DNA of 64,000 bases from Bacillota bacterium (GTDB lineage Bacteria; Bacillota; Clostridia; Christensenellales; Aristaeellaceae), in contig JAEZRP010000040.1 of assembly GCA_023444095.1 (NCBI GenBank), positions 124,001 through 188,000 of the forward strand, written 5' to 3'. A program made the translations under genes and the position numbers. Position 1 is the stretch's first letter. Every line of letters begins with the position of its first letter. Below are positions 16,701-25,666 of the stretch, in pieces. The notes below the pieces were generated by a model, which had not been told where the DNA came from, made no database searches, and saw only the letters and a program-made list of their open reading frames with translations.

Positions 16701-17846
16701 TTAAAATAGCAGTACGATGAACTGCGAGGCCAGCACCACGCATACCAGCGCGATGGGATAGGTCGCCGCGTATGCGGAGGCGACGTCGTCGGTTCCCGCG
16801 ACGGAGATGAGCGTCCCGAGCGCCGGGGTCGAGGTCATGCCGCCCGTGATGGAGCCGAGGTTGTTGAAGATCGAGAGCCTGAGAACCTTCGCCGCGATGA
16901 GGTAGCCGACGATCATGGGAAACAGCGTGATGAGCGCGCCGTAGACAAAGAGCATCGCGCCCTCTTCCCTCAAGGTCTGCGCGAACCCCGCGCCGCCCGA
17001 CACGCCCGCGCCGATCAGGAAAAGCATGAGCCCGAACTCGCGGAATGTTTTGAGGACCGGCATCGGCACCGTGAGGTCGATCGGTCCCACGTGCGCGAAG
17101 TGGCCGAACAGGAGCCCCGCGATGAGCGGCCCGCCGGTCGTGCCCAGCGAGAACGTCGCGCCGCCGAGGAGAGGGATTTTCACAGAACCGATCAACATGC
17201 CCACGGCGACCGCCACGCAGAAGGCGAAGAAGCCCTCGGCTTCGGAGAGCCGGACGCGCGCGGCGTGCGCCTTCACGGGTGCGGCGTTCGCCGCCTCGTA
17301 GCGCGCCCTCTCCCGCGCGACGTCGATCTTGAGGATGCGGGGCATGAGCTGCACGAACAGCACCACGCCCACCACGCCGAAGGGATAGGCGATGGCGTAG
17401 CCCGTGGTCGCGAGGTGCGAAAGCGCGCCCGCCGCGTCCTGCGCCGCCGCGAGGCCGGGGGTGGAGGTGAGCGCGCCCGTCATGAGGCCCACGGAGAGCT
17501 CCGCGTTCACGCCGAAGAACTTTATCACGCAGACGGTCGCGAGCGCGCCCGCGAGTATGATGACGACGCCCAGCAGCACGTAGCTCGTCGCGTTCTCCCG
17601 GAAGTTCCGGAAAAATTTGGGCCCGGCGATGAAGCCGACCGAGGTCACGAAGCACACCAGCCCGATGTTCCGGACGGACGAATCGATCGTCGCGCCGAAG
17701 TGCCCGAATGCCAGCGCCACCAGCAGTACGCCCGCCGAGCCGAGGGAAATGCCCTTGATCTTGACGGAGCCCACCACATAGCCCAGAGCGCCGATCAGAA
17801 AGACCGTCATCATGGGCGACAGGAGCGAGGAAAGAAATTCTTTCAT
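16701..17846 (-). CDS. AspT/YidE-family transporter, short form; candidate dicarboxylate carrier
   Basis: A 381-aa membrane protein with two homologous halves of about five helices. The repeat is visible as GLMTGALTSTPGLAAAQDA near 138-156 and SITGGMTSTPALGTLISVAG near 342-361, the duplicated domain of AspT/YidE/YbjL transporters. Usual members are about 550 aa with TrkA-C domains in the middle; here the linker (~180-215) is only a short charged stretch, so the TrkA-C domains are missing. The gene starts one base after frdA ends. Since AspT exchanges aspartate for alanine, transport of a C4-dicarboxylate such as succinate or fumarate is a reasonable guess. Confidence 0.75.
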   Translation of the reverse strand: MKEFLSSLLSPMMTVFLIGALGYVVGSVKIKGISLGSAGVLLVALAFGHFGATIDSSVRNIGLVCFVTSVGFIAGPKFFRNFRENATSYVLLGVVIILAGALATVCVIKFFGVNAELSVGLMTGALTSTPGLAAAQDAAGALSHLATTGYAIAYPFGVVGVVLFVQLMPRILKIDVARERARYEAANAAPVKAHAARVRLSEAEGFFAFCVAVAVGMLIGSVKIPLLGGATFSLGTTGGPLIAGLLFGHFAHVGPIDLTVPMPVLKTFREFGLMLFLIGAGVSGGAGFAQTLREEGAMLFVYGALITLFPMIVGYLIAAKVLRLSIFNNLGSITGGMTSTPALGTLISVAGTDDVASAYAATYPIALVCVVLASQFIVLLF

Positions 17847-17847
17847 G

Positions 17848-19449
17848 CTATGCCCTCCGCGCGTAATCGGGAAGAAGCTTGGGAGAAACGATCTCGGATT
17901 CGATGCCCGCGTCCGCGAGCTTTTCTTCGTATTCGTCCACGTGCGAGAGGGTAAGTTTTCCCACCGAAACGCCCCGTACGGCCTCCGCCGTGACTTTTCC
18001 GGCGCTTCTGCCGAACACGATGATGTCAAGAAGCGAGTTGCCCATCAGCCGGTTCCGGCCGTGGATGCCGCCGACGGCCTCCCCCGCCACGAACAGCCCG
18101 GGAACCGCCGTCTCGCCCCGCGCGTCGATCTCAAGTCCGCCGTTCTGATAGTGAAGGGTCGGGTAGACGAGGATGGGGGTTCTTCTCATGTCGATCGCGT
18201 ACTTCATGTACATCCGGAGCATCGCCGGAAGCCGCCTTTCGAGCGTGCCCGCGCCGTGAATCTTGTCGATCATCGGCGTATCGAGCCACACGGCCTTCCC
18301 GTTCGGCGCATCGACACCCATGTCGCGGCCCTCCGCGCACTCGCGGATGATGGAGGCGGCCGCCACGTCGCGCGTCTCGAGCGGGTGGACGAACGCCACG
18401 CCGTCGCGGTTGATGAGCTTCGCGCCCAAAGAGCGCACCTTCTCGGTCACGAGCGCGCCGAAGATCTGGTTCGGGAACGCTACGCCCGTGGGATGGTACT
18501 GGAGGGTGTCCTGGTAAAGCAGCCTCGCACCCGCGCGGTAGCCGAGGATCAGCCCGTCCGCCGTCGCGCCGTAGTGGTTCGAGGTCGGGAAGCCCTGATA
18601 ATGCATGCGCCCCGCGCCGCCGGTGGCGAGAACCACCGCCTTCGCGCGCGCGACGAGTACCTGGTTGGTCTCCATGTTGAGAAGCACCGCGCCCGCGCAG
18701 CGTCCGCCCTCGTCCTTGAGAAGCTCGATGGCGGCCGTAAAGTCCACCACCGGAATTCCAAGGTTCAAGACTTCGTCGCGCAGCGTGCGCATGATCTCCG
18801 CGCCGGAATAGTCCTTCGCCGCGTGCATGCGCATGCGGGAGGTGCCGCCGCCGTGGGTGGTGAGCATGGTGCCGTCCGGCGCCTTGTCGAACTCGACGCC
18901 CAGCTCGTTGAGCCACTTGATGGCCGACGGGCCTTCGGTCACGAGCTTTTTGACCAGCTCAGGCCGGTTCGCGTAGTGTCCGCCGCCCATGACGTCGAGG
19001 TAGTGCTGCGCCGGGGAGTCGTTCTCCTTATCCGCAGCCTGAATGCCGCCCTCGGCCATCATGGTGTTGGCGTCGCCGATCCGAAGCTTGGTGACGATCA
19101 TGACGTCCGCGCCCGCGTTCTTCGCCTCGATGGCCGCGGATGAGCCCGCGCCGCCGCCGCCGATCACAAGCACGTCCACGTCGTAATCGATCTTCGACAG
19201 GTCGACCTTCAACTCCGAGAGCCGGGGCTTGGCTTCGAGAAGCTCCAAAAGCTCCTTCGGGCACTTCTCGCCCGCGTTGGGGCCGACTCGGATGACGGAG
19301 AAGCCGTCGTCCCGGTAGTCGGGGTGATATTTCCGCAAAACATCGTCCTTTTCGTCCGCCGTCATGCGGTGCGGCTCGAGGGCGATGTTGAAATCGCGCG
19401 CCTCTTCGACCCTCGCCATGGAGGAAAGCATTTCGGGTGTGAAGTCCAT
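17848..19449 (-). CDS. frdA: Soluble fumarate reductase flavoprotein subunit (FrdA/TfrA type)
   Basis: A 533-aa FAD protein. The Rossmann motif VLVIGGGGAGSSAAIEAKNA begins at about residue 93. Where respiratory enzymes carry the FAD-linking histidine (HSxxAxGG), this has DANTMMAEGG, so flavin should be noncovalent. Active-site blocks are kept: LQYHPTGVAFP, TEKVRSLGAKLINRDG and PTLHYQNGGLEID near 435. The C-terminal part has HVDEYEEKLADAG. By family it could be fumarate reductase, succinate dehydrogenase or related; fumC/mdh upstream favours fumarate reduction to succinate. There is no cytochrome or anchor gene, so it acts in the cytoplasm with the next-door iron-sulfur protein. Confidence 0.88.
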   Translation of the reverse strand: MDFTPEMLSSMARVEEARDFNIALEPHRMTADEKDDVLRKYHPDYRDDGFSVIRVGPNAGEKCPKELLELLEAKPRLSELKVDLSKIDYDVDVLVIGGGGAGSSAAIEAKNAGADVMIVTKLRIGDANTMMAEGGIQAADKENDSPAQHYLDVMGGGHYANRPELVKKLVTEGPSAIKWLNELGVEFDKAPDGTMLTTHGGGTSRMRMHAAKDYSGAEIMRTLRDEVLNLGIPVVDFTAAIELLKDEGGRCAGAVLLNMETNQVLVARAKAVVLATGGAGRMHYQGFPTSNHYGATADGLILGYRAGARLLYQDTLQYHPTGVAFPNQIFGALVTEKVRSLGAKLINRDGVAFVHPLETRDVAAASIIRECAEGRDMGVDAPNGKAVWLDTPMIDKIHGAGTLERRLPAMLRMYMKYAIDMRRTPILVYPTLHYQNGGLEIDARGETAVPGLFVAGEAVGGIHGRNRLMGNSLLDIIVFGRSAGKVTAEAVRGVSVGKLTLSHVDEYEEKLADAGIESEIVSPKLLPDYARRA

Positions 19450-19453
19450 CTAT

Positions 19454-20125
19454 TTACGCCTCCTTCTCGATCGCGCGCGCGTTGTAGAGCTCCCTGAGCT
19501 CGGAGAGGGGCTTTTGCATGATGGCCTCGAGCGCGTCCGCGCACAGCCCGTCCTCGATCTCCCTGACCCGCTTTGCGAGGTGCTTCGCCTCGGGCATGAG
19601 GTATTTGCCGTTGAGCCTGCGGGCCAAGAGCGCCACCTGCGGGTGGGAGATGCCAGCCGGGCAGCGGGACGAACAGATGCCGCACATCACGCAGTCGAAG
19701 GAGAGCTCCGCGCAGGTCGCCATGTCGCCCCGCTGCGCCGCCGCGATATACTGCATCACGTCCAATTCCTGTGAGCAGGACTTCGTGCAGGCGTTGCAGC
19801 CGATGCAGGAGTAGATTTCAGGATAAAGCTGCATCATGATCTGAGCGTCCGGCTTTATTTTGCCGATGTCGTAGACCTGCTTTTCGAGCGGGAAGAAGGG
19901 CAGCGTCGCGACGTACATGTCGTTTTCGACCGTCGTCTGGCAAGCCAGCGCGACCTTTAATTCCCGCTCGCCCTTGATCCGGTAGACCGTGGCGCACGCG
20001 CCGCAGAAGCCGTTTCGGCAGCCGCAGCCGCGCACGAGCCGGTAGCCCGCATACTCCATGGCGCCCATGATGGTGAGTCCCTCGGGCACCTCGTACTTTT
20101 TGCCCATGAGATAGACGTTGACCAT
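19454..20125 (-). CDS. frdB: Fumarate reductase iron-sulfur subunit (FrdB/TfrB-like)
   Basis: A 223-aa protein. The N-terminal domain holds a 2Fe-2S site (RGCGCRNGFCGACATVYR at about 34-51 and ALACQT). The C-terminal domain has CIGCNACTKSCSQ and CVMCGICSSRCPAGISHPQ. Its lack of a CCG (HdrB) domain distinguishes it from methanogen TfrB; that domain is encoded separately at 25667. ATG at 20125 has GGAGG eight bases upstream; an ATG at 20131 is too close. It lies between flxA and frdA with gaps of 14 and 4 bases, the position expected for the electron bridge from the Flx-Hdr complex to FrdA. Confidence 0.82.
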   Translation of the reverse strand: MVNVYLMGKKYEVPEGLTIMGAMEYAGYRLVRGCGCRNGFCGACATVYRIKGERELKVALACQTTVENDMYVATLPFFPLEKQVYDIGKIKPDAQIMMQLYPEIYSCIGCNACTKSCSQELDVMQYIAAAQRGDMATCAELSFDCVMCGICSSRCPAGISHPQVALLARRLNGKYLMPEAKHLAKRVREIEDGLCADALEAIMQKPLSELRELYNARAIEKEA

Positions 20126-20139
20126 GCTCATATCCTCCG

Positions 20140-20967
20140 TCAATATTCGTCGGGCAGCTCGGTGAGCTCGTCGAAGCGGAACACAGGCCCGTCCTTGCAG
20201 ACGTATTTGCTGCCGATGTTGCAGCGCCCGCACTTGCCGACGCCGCACTTCATGCGAAGCTCCATGGTGGTGAACACCTGCGTCTTTTGAAAGCCCAGCT
20301 TCTCGAGCGCCTGCAGGGTGAACTTGATCATGATCGGCGGGCCGCACACCAGCACCTTGCGATCGGGATCGAAGCCCAGCTCGGTCACATAGTTCGGCAC
20401 GAATCCGACGTGGCCGTACCAGTCGTCCTGCGCCCGGTCGATGGTCAGGTGAACGCCGATGCCCTTCTCCCGGCACCACTCCTCGACGATCTCGGGGTAG
20501 TCCACAAGATCCTCCCTGGAGCGCGAACCGTACACGATATCGACCGTTCCGTAATCCGCGCGGTTGTCGCGCACGAAGTTGATGACGCTCCGAAGCGGCG
20601 CGAGTCCGATGCCGCCCGCGATGAACAGGAGGTTCTGGCCCTTTAGTTCCGTATCCACCGGGAACGGCCGTCCGTACGGGCCGCGCACGGTGATCATCTG
20701 ACCCTCGTCCATCTGGTGCAGCCAGTCGGTGAGGCAGCCGCACTTCTTGATGGAGAACTCCATGAACTCCCGGTTCGTCGGGGACGAGGTGATGGAAAAC
20801 ATCGCCTCGCCGACGCCCGGAATGGAGAGCATGGCGCACTGGCCGGGCATGTGCTCGAAGAGCTTCCCGCTGCCGGGGGCGTTGACCCGGAATGTCTTCA
20901 CATCCGGGGTATCGACGCGCACGCCAGTCACGACGCCGATCATGGGCACGAGCGCTTCCCTCGTCAT
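20140..20967 (-). CDS. flxA: FlxA-like NADH:acceptor oxidoreductase (FAD, NAD, 2Fe-2S)
   Basis: A 275-aa ferredoxin-reductase-like protein. FAD-binding beta-barrel at residues 1-100 (GQCAMLSIPGVGEAMFSIT), NAD-binding domain from about 110 (LLFIAGGIGLAPLRSVI, VYGSRSREDL), and a C-terminal 2Fe-2S loop MKCGVGKCGRCNIGSKYVC near 240-258 as in dihydroorotate dehydrogenase B and sulfhydrogenase gamma subunits. In FlxABCD complexes this subunit takes electrons from NADH. ATGA overlap with flxB. Cytoplasmic. Confidence 0.88.
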   Translation of the reverse strand: MTREALVPMIGVVTGVRVDTPDVKTFRVNAPGSGKLFEHMPGQCAMLSIPGVGEAMFSITSSPTNREFMEFSIKKCGCLTDWLHQMDEGQMITVRGPYGRPFPVDTELKGQNLLFIAGGIGLAPLRSVINFVRDNRADYGTVDIVYGSRSREDLVDYPEIVEEWCREKGIGVHLTIDRAQDDWYGHVGFVPNYVTELGFDPDRKVLVCGPPIMIKFTLQALEKLGFQKTQVFTTMELRMKCGVGKCGRCNIGSKYVCKDGPVFRFDELTELPDEY

Positions 20968-21977
20968 TTTGCGTCCCCCTCCCCCAAAGCCCTGATCACC
21001 TTCACGATGGAGAGGTTCATCGGGCACTTTTTCACGCACCGGCCGCAGCCGACGCAGGAGTACATGCCGGTATTCGCGACCGAGTAGACCAGTTTGTGCA
21101 TGAAGCGCTGGCGGTACTTCTCGGTCTGCGTGGGACGCGGCGTTCCGTGCGCCATCATGGTGAAGTCCGAGAACATGCAGCTGTCCCAGCAGCGGTAGCG
21201 TTCGATGCCGTGGCCGGAATCGTAGTCGCGGATGTCGTAGCACTGGCAGGTCGGACAGGAGAATGTGCAGCTTCCGCAGCCGAGGCAGGAGAGCGCGAGC
21301 TTCTTCCACTTGGGGGACTCGAACTTTTCCTTGAGGTGCGCGCCGTCGAAACCAGCGAGGTTCAAGCGGGCGAAGGGCCTGGAATCCAGCTTTTTCTTGA
21401 TCTCGCCCTTGATCCAATGAACGGGCGTCTCGTCGGCGTCCAGGGTATTCCAGCTTTCGACGAGCCTCGCGCCTTTATCCGTGCGGGAATCGGCGTAGTA
21501 GTCGTCGCCCACCTTCCAGAGGATCACATCCGCCTCGGGCTCTCCGGGATCGACCCCGAACACGCCGCAGAAGCAGGTGTCCGCGGGCTCCGCGCAGGCG
21601 AGGGCGACGGTGGTTCCGCGTTCGCGCCGCGCGGCGTAGTAGCTGTCGACGGGATCGGAGAGGAATACATTGTCGAGCACCCGGAACGCCCGCAAATCGC
21701 ACGCGCGCGCGCCGAAGATCACATAGTCCTCGTTGCACCGCTCTTCCTCGGTCAGCGAGATGGTCTTTCCCTCCATGCGGAAGTGCATGAGGTTTTCCCA
21801 CTGGGGAAAGAGCAGGTCCTTGGGCGACTTGTCGGTCGGGACGGCATCGAGATGCAGCGCCATGCCGGACTCGTACCGGTCGAAGGTCACCACGCCGCCC
21901 GCTTCTACGGGCGCGTAGACCGGCGACTGGATGGACCTGACGATCGACTCAATCTCGGAAACGGGAAACCGCCTCAT
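20964..21977 (-). CDS. flxB: FlxB-like 4Fe-4S protein (AsrA / hydrogenase beta-type)
   Basis: A 337-aa protein related to anaerobic sulfite reductase A and hydrogenase beta subunits. The N-terminal ~220 residues contain FGARACDLRAFRVLDNVFL and CFCGVFGVDPG. Two ferredoxin motifs follow: CLGCGSCTFSCPTCQCYDI near 233 and CVGCGRCVKKCPMNLSI near 309. It passes electrons between the NADH-binding FlxA and the Hdr part (family role). ATGA overlaps on both sides show co-translation with flxC and flxA. Confidence 0.87.
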   Translation of the reverse strand: MRRFPVSEIESIVRSIQSPVYAPVEAGGVVTFDRYESGMALHLDAVPTDKSPKDLLFPQWENLMHFRMEGKTISLTEEERCNEDYVIFGARACDLRAFRVLDNVFLSDPVDSYYAARRERGTTVALACAEPADTCFCGVFGVDPGEPEADVILWKVGDDYYADSRTDKGARLVESWNTLDADETPVHWIKGEIKKKLDSRPFARLNLAGFDGAHLKEKFESPKWKKLALSCLGCGSCTFSCPTCQCYDIRDYDSGHGIERYRCWDSCMFSDFTMMAHGTPRPTQTEKYRQRFMHKLVYSVANTGMYSCVGCGRCVKKCPMNLSIVKVIRALGEGDAK

Positions 21978-22840
21978 TGCCTTTCCCCCCTTCCCACAAA
22001 CGCGCCGGGCTCGGCGTCGGTCACTTCATACATGGTCAAGGGCGTGCGCTCGCCGTCCTCCGCACCCGCCTGGAAGTCGCCGTAGATGGCGTTGATGTCC
22101 TTGATGAACTTGCGATTGAGCAAATGGAGCGGGATCTTCTGCGGGCACACGCGGGAGCACTCGCCGCAGTCGGTACAGCGGCCCGCGACGTGGTACGCGC
22201 GGATGATGTGGAACATGTTCTCCTCGAAGTCCGTGGTGTTCGCCTTGGCGGCGACGCCGGAATTCGGGTTGTCGAACACGCACTTCACGCAGGTACACGC
22301 CGGGCACACGTTGCGGCAGGCGTTGCAGCGCACGCAGCGGGAAAGCTCGCTTCTCCAGAATTCAAACCGCTCCTCCGGGTCCATCTCCTCGATCATCTGA
22401 ACGCCGCCGAAGCGGTCGACGGGCTGAACCTTGCGGCTCCCCTCGTCGTCGATCACCTCGTCGGAGACGGCGAAATCCTTGCTCTTGCAGGCATTGCATT
22501 TGAGCAGCGCGCCGTTTTCGTCCCGCATACCCTTGCAGCCCGCGCCGATGACGTGGAATTTTTCGCGCTCGAGCCGGTGCTCCTTGAGGAGCTGACTGAA
22601 CGAGAGCGCGTCGCAGGGCTTCAGGACCACCAGCGTCTTCCCCTCCGCCCTGTTGAACTTCATGCAGAGCTTCGAGAGGTTTGCGCCGGCATATTCGCCG
22701 TAGCGGAAGTGCTCCATCTCCTCCGGCGATTCGAACACGGCCAGGTTCCACGCGCCGGGCACGTCCGATTCCTCCCAGCCGAGCACGCGCCGAACCGTTC
22801 CGTGCGCGAGCAGCTGAAGCGCGCGATCCTTGATCTTCAT
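21974..22840 (-). CDS. flxC: FlxC-like 4Fe-4S dicluster protein
   Basis: A 288-aa electron-transfer subunit. It has LVVLKPCDALSFSQLL near 92, then CRNVCPACTCVKCVFDN near 195 and CTDCGECSRVCPQKIPLHLLN near 235. I take the ATG at 22840, which gives the ATGA overlap seen throughout this operon; an ATG at 22855 is possible. Known FlxC proteins bridge FlxB and HdrA-type subunits. Cytoplasmic, no membrane segment. Confidence 0.85.
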   Translation of the reverse strand: MKIKDRALQLLAHGTVRRVLGWEESDVPGAWNLAVFESPEEMEHFRYGEYAGANLSKLCMKFNRAEGKTLVVLKPCDALSFSQLLKEHRLEREKFHVIGAGCKGMRDENGALLKCNACKSKDFAVSDEVIDDEGSRKVQPVDRFGGVQMIEEMDPEERFEFWRSELSRCVRCNACRNVCPACTCVKCVFDNPNSGVAAKANTTDFEENMFHIIRAYHVAGRCTDCGECSRVCPQKIPLHLLNRKFIKDINAIYGDFQAGAEDGERTPLTMYEVTDAEPGAFVGRGERQ

Positions 22841-23280
22841 TCCGATTTCCTGCATCTGAGGTCCCCCAGCTTTCTGTTCTCGCCGAGTTTGATCACCGTC
22901 CCGACGAAATCGTTCATGGTCTGGGCGAACTTCGCGCCCTCGGCGGCGGAGACCCACTCCACGCGCGTGCGGCCCTGTTCGATTCCGAGGTAGTCGAGCA
23001 TGGAAAAGAGTATGGTCATGCGCCGCCGAGCGTAAAAGTTGCCGCTGGTGTAGTGGCAGTCGCCCGGGTGGCAGCCGCAAATGATGACCCCGTCCGCCCC
23101 GCGCTCAAACGCGCGCAGGATGAACAGCGGGTTCACCCGGCAGGAGCAGGGCACGCGCACGACCTTGACATCCGCCGGATAGGAGAGCCTGCCCGAACCC
23201 GCGAGGTCGGCCCCCGCGTAGGAGCACCAGTTGCAGCAGAAGGCGACGATCTTCGGCTTCCACGCCTCGTTTACAGACAT
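22837..23280 (-). CDS. flxD: FlxD / MvhD-like hydrogenase iron-sulfur subunit
   Basis: A 147-aa MvhD family protein: FCCNWCSYAGADLAGSGRL at about 14-32, VPCSCRVNPLFILRAF near 43-58 and GCHPGDCHYTSGN near 69-81 supply its 2Fe-2S site. MvhD docks to HdrA and hands over electrons. ATG at 23280, inside the end of hdrA (10-base overlap), with GGAGG upstream. Together with hdrA this confirms the HdrA-FlxD junction of Flx-Hdr complexes. Confidence 0.9.
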   Translation of the reverse strand: MSVNEAWKPKIVAFCCNWCSYAGADLAGSGRLSYPADVKVVRVPCSCRVNPLFILRAFERGADGVIICGCHPGDCHYTSGNFYARRRMTILFSMLDYLGIEQGRTRVEWVSAAEGAKFAQTMNDFVGTVIKLGENRKLGDLRCRKSE

Positions 23281-25262
23281 ATCGCGTCCACCTCCGCCAT
23301 GATCTGCCGGTTGGTAAAGCCCATGAGGTCCATCGCACCCGAGGGGCAGGTGACCGTGCACGCGCCGCAGCCCTGGCACACCGCCGGGTTGACCTGCGCG
23401 ATCCGTCTGACCTCCCGCACGCCCGGCCCGCGCACTTCCTTCTCGATGTAGGTGATCGCGCCGTAGGGGCAGACCTTTTCGCACTGGGAGCAGCCGTTGC
23501 AGAAAAGCTCGTCTGGCCGCGCCACGCATGGGTTGGTGACGAGGAAATCCTTGGCCAGAAGACCGATAACCTTGGAAGCCGCCGCGCCCGCCTGGGCCAC
23601 CGTCTCGGGGATGTCCTTCGGCCCCTGGCACGCGCCCGAGAGATATATCCCCGCCGTGGGGGACTCGACCGGGCGGAGCTTGGGATGGGCCTCGGTGAAG
23701 AAGTCGTTGGTGTCCATGGAGGCGGTCAGCATGGTGCCGATGGCGCGCGCGGTCGGGTCGGGTTCGATGGCGGCTGCGAGCACCACCAGATCTGCTGCGA
23801 TCTCAACCTGTTTGTCGCCGATGAGGTCGCTTCCGCGTACGATCAATTTGCCGTTCTCCGGGGAGACCTTGCCGACCATTCCCTTGATGTAGTCGACACC
23901 GTACTGCTCGACCGCGCGGCGGTAGAACTCGTCGAAGTTCTTGCCGGGGGTGCGCACGTCGATGTAGAACACGTGGACGTCGGTGTCCGGGTACTTTTCG
24001 CGCACGAGCATGGCGTGCTTGGCGGTATACATGCAGCAGATCTTGCTGCAATAGGGCTTGCCGCGCCTGTCGTTTTCGTCGCAGCGGGAGCCCACGCACT
24101 GGATGAACACCAGCGTCTTGGGATGCGCGCCGTCGGAGGGCCGAAGAAGCGTGCCCTTCGAGGGTCCCGCCGCGTTCATGAGCCGCTCAAATTCGAGGCT
24201 GGTCACGACGTCCGGGCTGTCGAGGTAGCCGTATTCGTTGAGGGCCGAAATGTCCATGGGCTGAAAGCCCGTGGCGACCACGATCGCGCCGTATTTGCGC
24301 TCGATGATCTCGTCCTGCTGCTTGTAGTCGATCGCCCCCGCCGCGCACACCCTTTCGCACAGGCCGCACTTTCCGGTCCTGAGCTTGATGCACTGCTCTT
24401 GATCGATGACCGCGACGTTTGGAATCGCCTGCGCGAAGGGGATGTAGACCGCGCCGCGGTTGTCGAGTCCCATATTGAACTCGTTCTTGCCCTTCTTCGA
24501 GGGGCACTTCTGGGTGCAGAGGCCACAGCCGGTGCACTTTTTTTCGTCCACGAAGCGCGCCTTCTTGCGGATGGTGGCGGTGAAGTTTCCGACGAAGCCG
24601 GAAACCTTTGTAACCTCCGCGTAGGAGAGGATGTCGATCCGCTCGTTTTGCAGCGCATCCACCATTTTTGGCGTCAGGATGCACGCCGCGCAGTCGAGCG
24701 TGGGGAATGTCTTGTCGAGCTGGGCCATGCGTCCACCGATGGTCGGACGCTTTTCGACGATGTCCACCTCGTAGCCCGCGTCCGCGACGTCGAGCGCCGT
24801 CTGGATGCCCGCGATGCCGCCGCCGATCACGAGGCAGCGCTTCTCGACGCCGGAGGTTCCAGGGGTAAGCGGGCTGTCGTTCAGGACCTTGGCGACTGCT
24901 GCGCGCCCGAGGGTGATGGCCTTTTCGGTGGCCTCCGCCATATCCTTGTGAATCCAGGAGCACTGCTCGCGGATATTGGCGATCTCGACCATGTAAGGGT
25001 TGACGCCCGCGGCCTCGGCGGCCTTCCGGAACGTCGCCTCGTGCATGCGGGGCGAACAGGCGCAGACCACGACGCCGTCGAGCTTTTTTTCATGGATGGC
25101 ATCCTGAATCATTTTCTGGCCCGCCGCCGAGCACATGTAGGGATAGTCGGCGGAATAGACGACGCCGCGCTCTTTCCCGAGCGCCGCCGCGACCGCTTTG
25201 ACGTCCACCGTGCCGGCGATATTTGTGCCGCAGTGGCAGACGAACGCGCCGATTCTGCGCAT
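23271..25262 (-). CDS. hdrA: HdrA-type bifurcating flavoprotein
   Basis: A 663-aa heterodisulfide reductase A family protein, the presumed electron-bifurcating FAD subunit. Residues 1-20 hold FVCHCGTNIAGTVD. The FAD site is IGGGIAGIQTALDVADAGY near 147-165, followed by ACILTPKMVD. Four cysteine clusters are visible: CTGCGLCTQKCPSKKGK near 242, KCGLCERVCAAGAI near 298, CNGCSQCEKVCPYGAI near 593 and CQGCGACTVTCPSGAM near 634. In known systems HdrA splits electron pairs from NADH or H2 between ferredoxin and a higher-potential acceptor. ATG at 25262 with AAGGAGGGA. Confidence 0.93.
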   Translation of the reverse strand: MRRIGAFVCHCGTNIAGTVDVKAVAAALGKERGVVYSADYPYMCSAAGQKMIQDAIHEKKLDGVVVCACSPRMHEATFRKAAEAAGVNPYMVEIANIREQCSWIHKDMAEATEKAITLGRAAVAKVLNDSPLTPGTSGVEKRCLVIGGGIAGIQTALDVADAGYEVDIVEKRPTIGGRMAQLDKTFPTLDCAACILTPKMVDALQNERIDILSYAEVTKVSGFVGNFTATIRKKARFVDEKKCTGCGLCTQKCPSKKGKNEFNMGLDNRGAVYIPFAQAIPNVAVIDQEQCIKLRTGKCGLCERVCAAGAIDYKQQDEIIERKYGAIVVATGFQPMDISALNEYGYLDSPDVVTSLEFERLMNAAGPSKGTLLRPSDGAHPKTLVFIQCVGSRCDENDRRGKPYCSKICCMYTAKHAMLVREKYPDTDVHVFYIDVRTPGKNFDEFYRRAVEQYGVDYIKGMVGKVSPENGKLIVRGSDLIGDKQVEIAADLVVLAAAIEPDPTARAIGTMLTASMDTNDFFTEAHPKLRPVESPTAGIYLSGACQGPKDIPETVAQAGAAASKVIGLLAKDFLVTNPCVARPDELFCNGCSQCEKVCPYGAITYIEKEVRGPGVREVRRIAQVNPAVCQGCGACTVTCPSGAMDLMGFTNRQIMAEVDAICL

Positions 25263-25274
25263 CGATCTCCCTCC

Positions 25275-25664
25275 TTATTTCCTGTACTTTCGCATCGCGG
25301 CCATGAGGAGCATCTGCGGAACCCTTTCGTCCGCCGCGTCCGGGATGTCCGTGGGTCCCCTTCGGTCCATGCCCTGCCGCCTGATTCTCATGAGCCGCAC
25401 CGCCTCGACGAGCCGTCCGGGCTTTACGCCGCGCGGACAGCGTTCCACGCACGCCATGCACGAGAGACACATGTAGATCGAATCGGACGCCATGAGCTTT
25501 TCGATCTCGCCCTTTTCGACCATGGAGACAAACTGGTGCGGGTGGTACTCCATCCTCTCATAGTTCGGACACGCGCCGGAGCACTTGCCGCACTTCATGC
25601 ACTTTCGGGGGTCGACGCCGCTGATCCGAAGCGCCGTCTCCGTCATGATTTTTGCGTTCTCCAC
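25275..25664 (-). CDS. hdrC: HdrC-type 4Fe-4S dicluster protein
   Basis: A 129-aa electron carrier between HdrA and HdrB. Two motifs, CMKCGKCSGACPN near 16-28 and CLSCMACVERCPRGVKP near 60-76. The GTG at 25664 is chosen because AAGGAGGG lies six bases upstream, inside the end of hdrB; the ATG at 25646 has no ribosome site. Gap of 12 bases to hdrA. Cytoplasmic. Confidence 0.9.
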   Translation of the reverse strand: MENAKIMTETALRISGVDPRKCMKCGKCSGACPNYERMEYHPHQFVSMVEKGEIEKLMASDSIYMCLSCMACVERCPRGVKPGRLVEAVRLMRIRRQGMDRRGPTDIPDAADERVPQMLLMAAMRKYRK

Positions 25665-25666
25665 GA

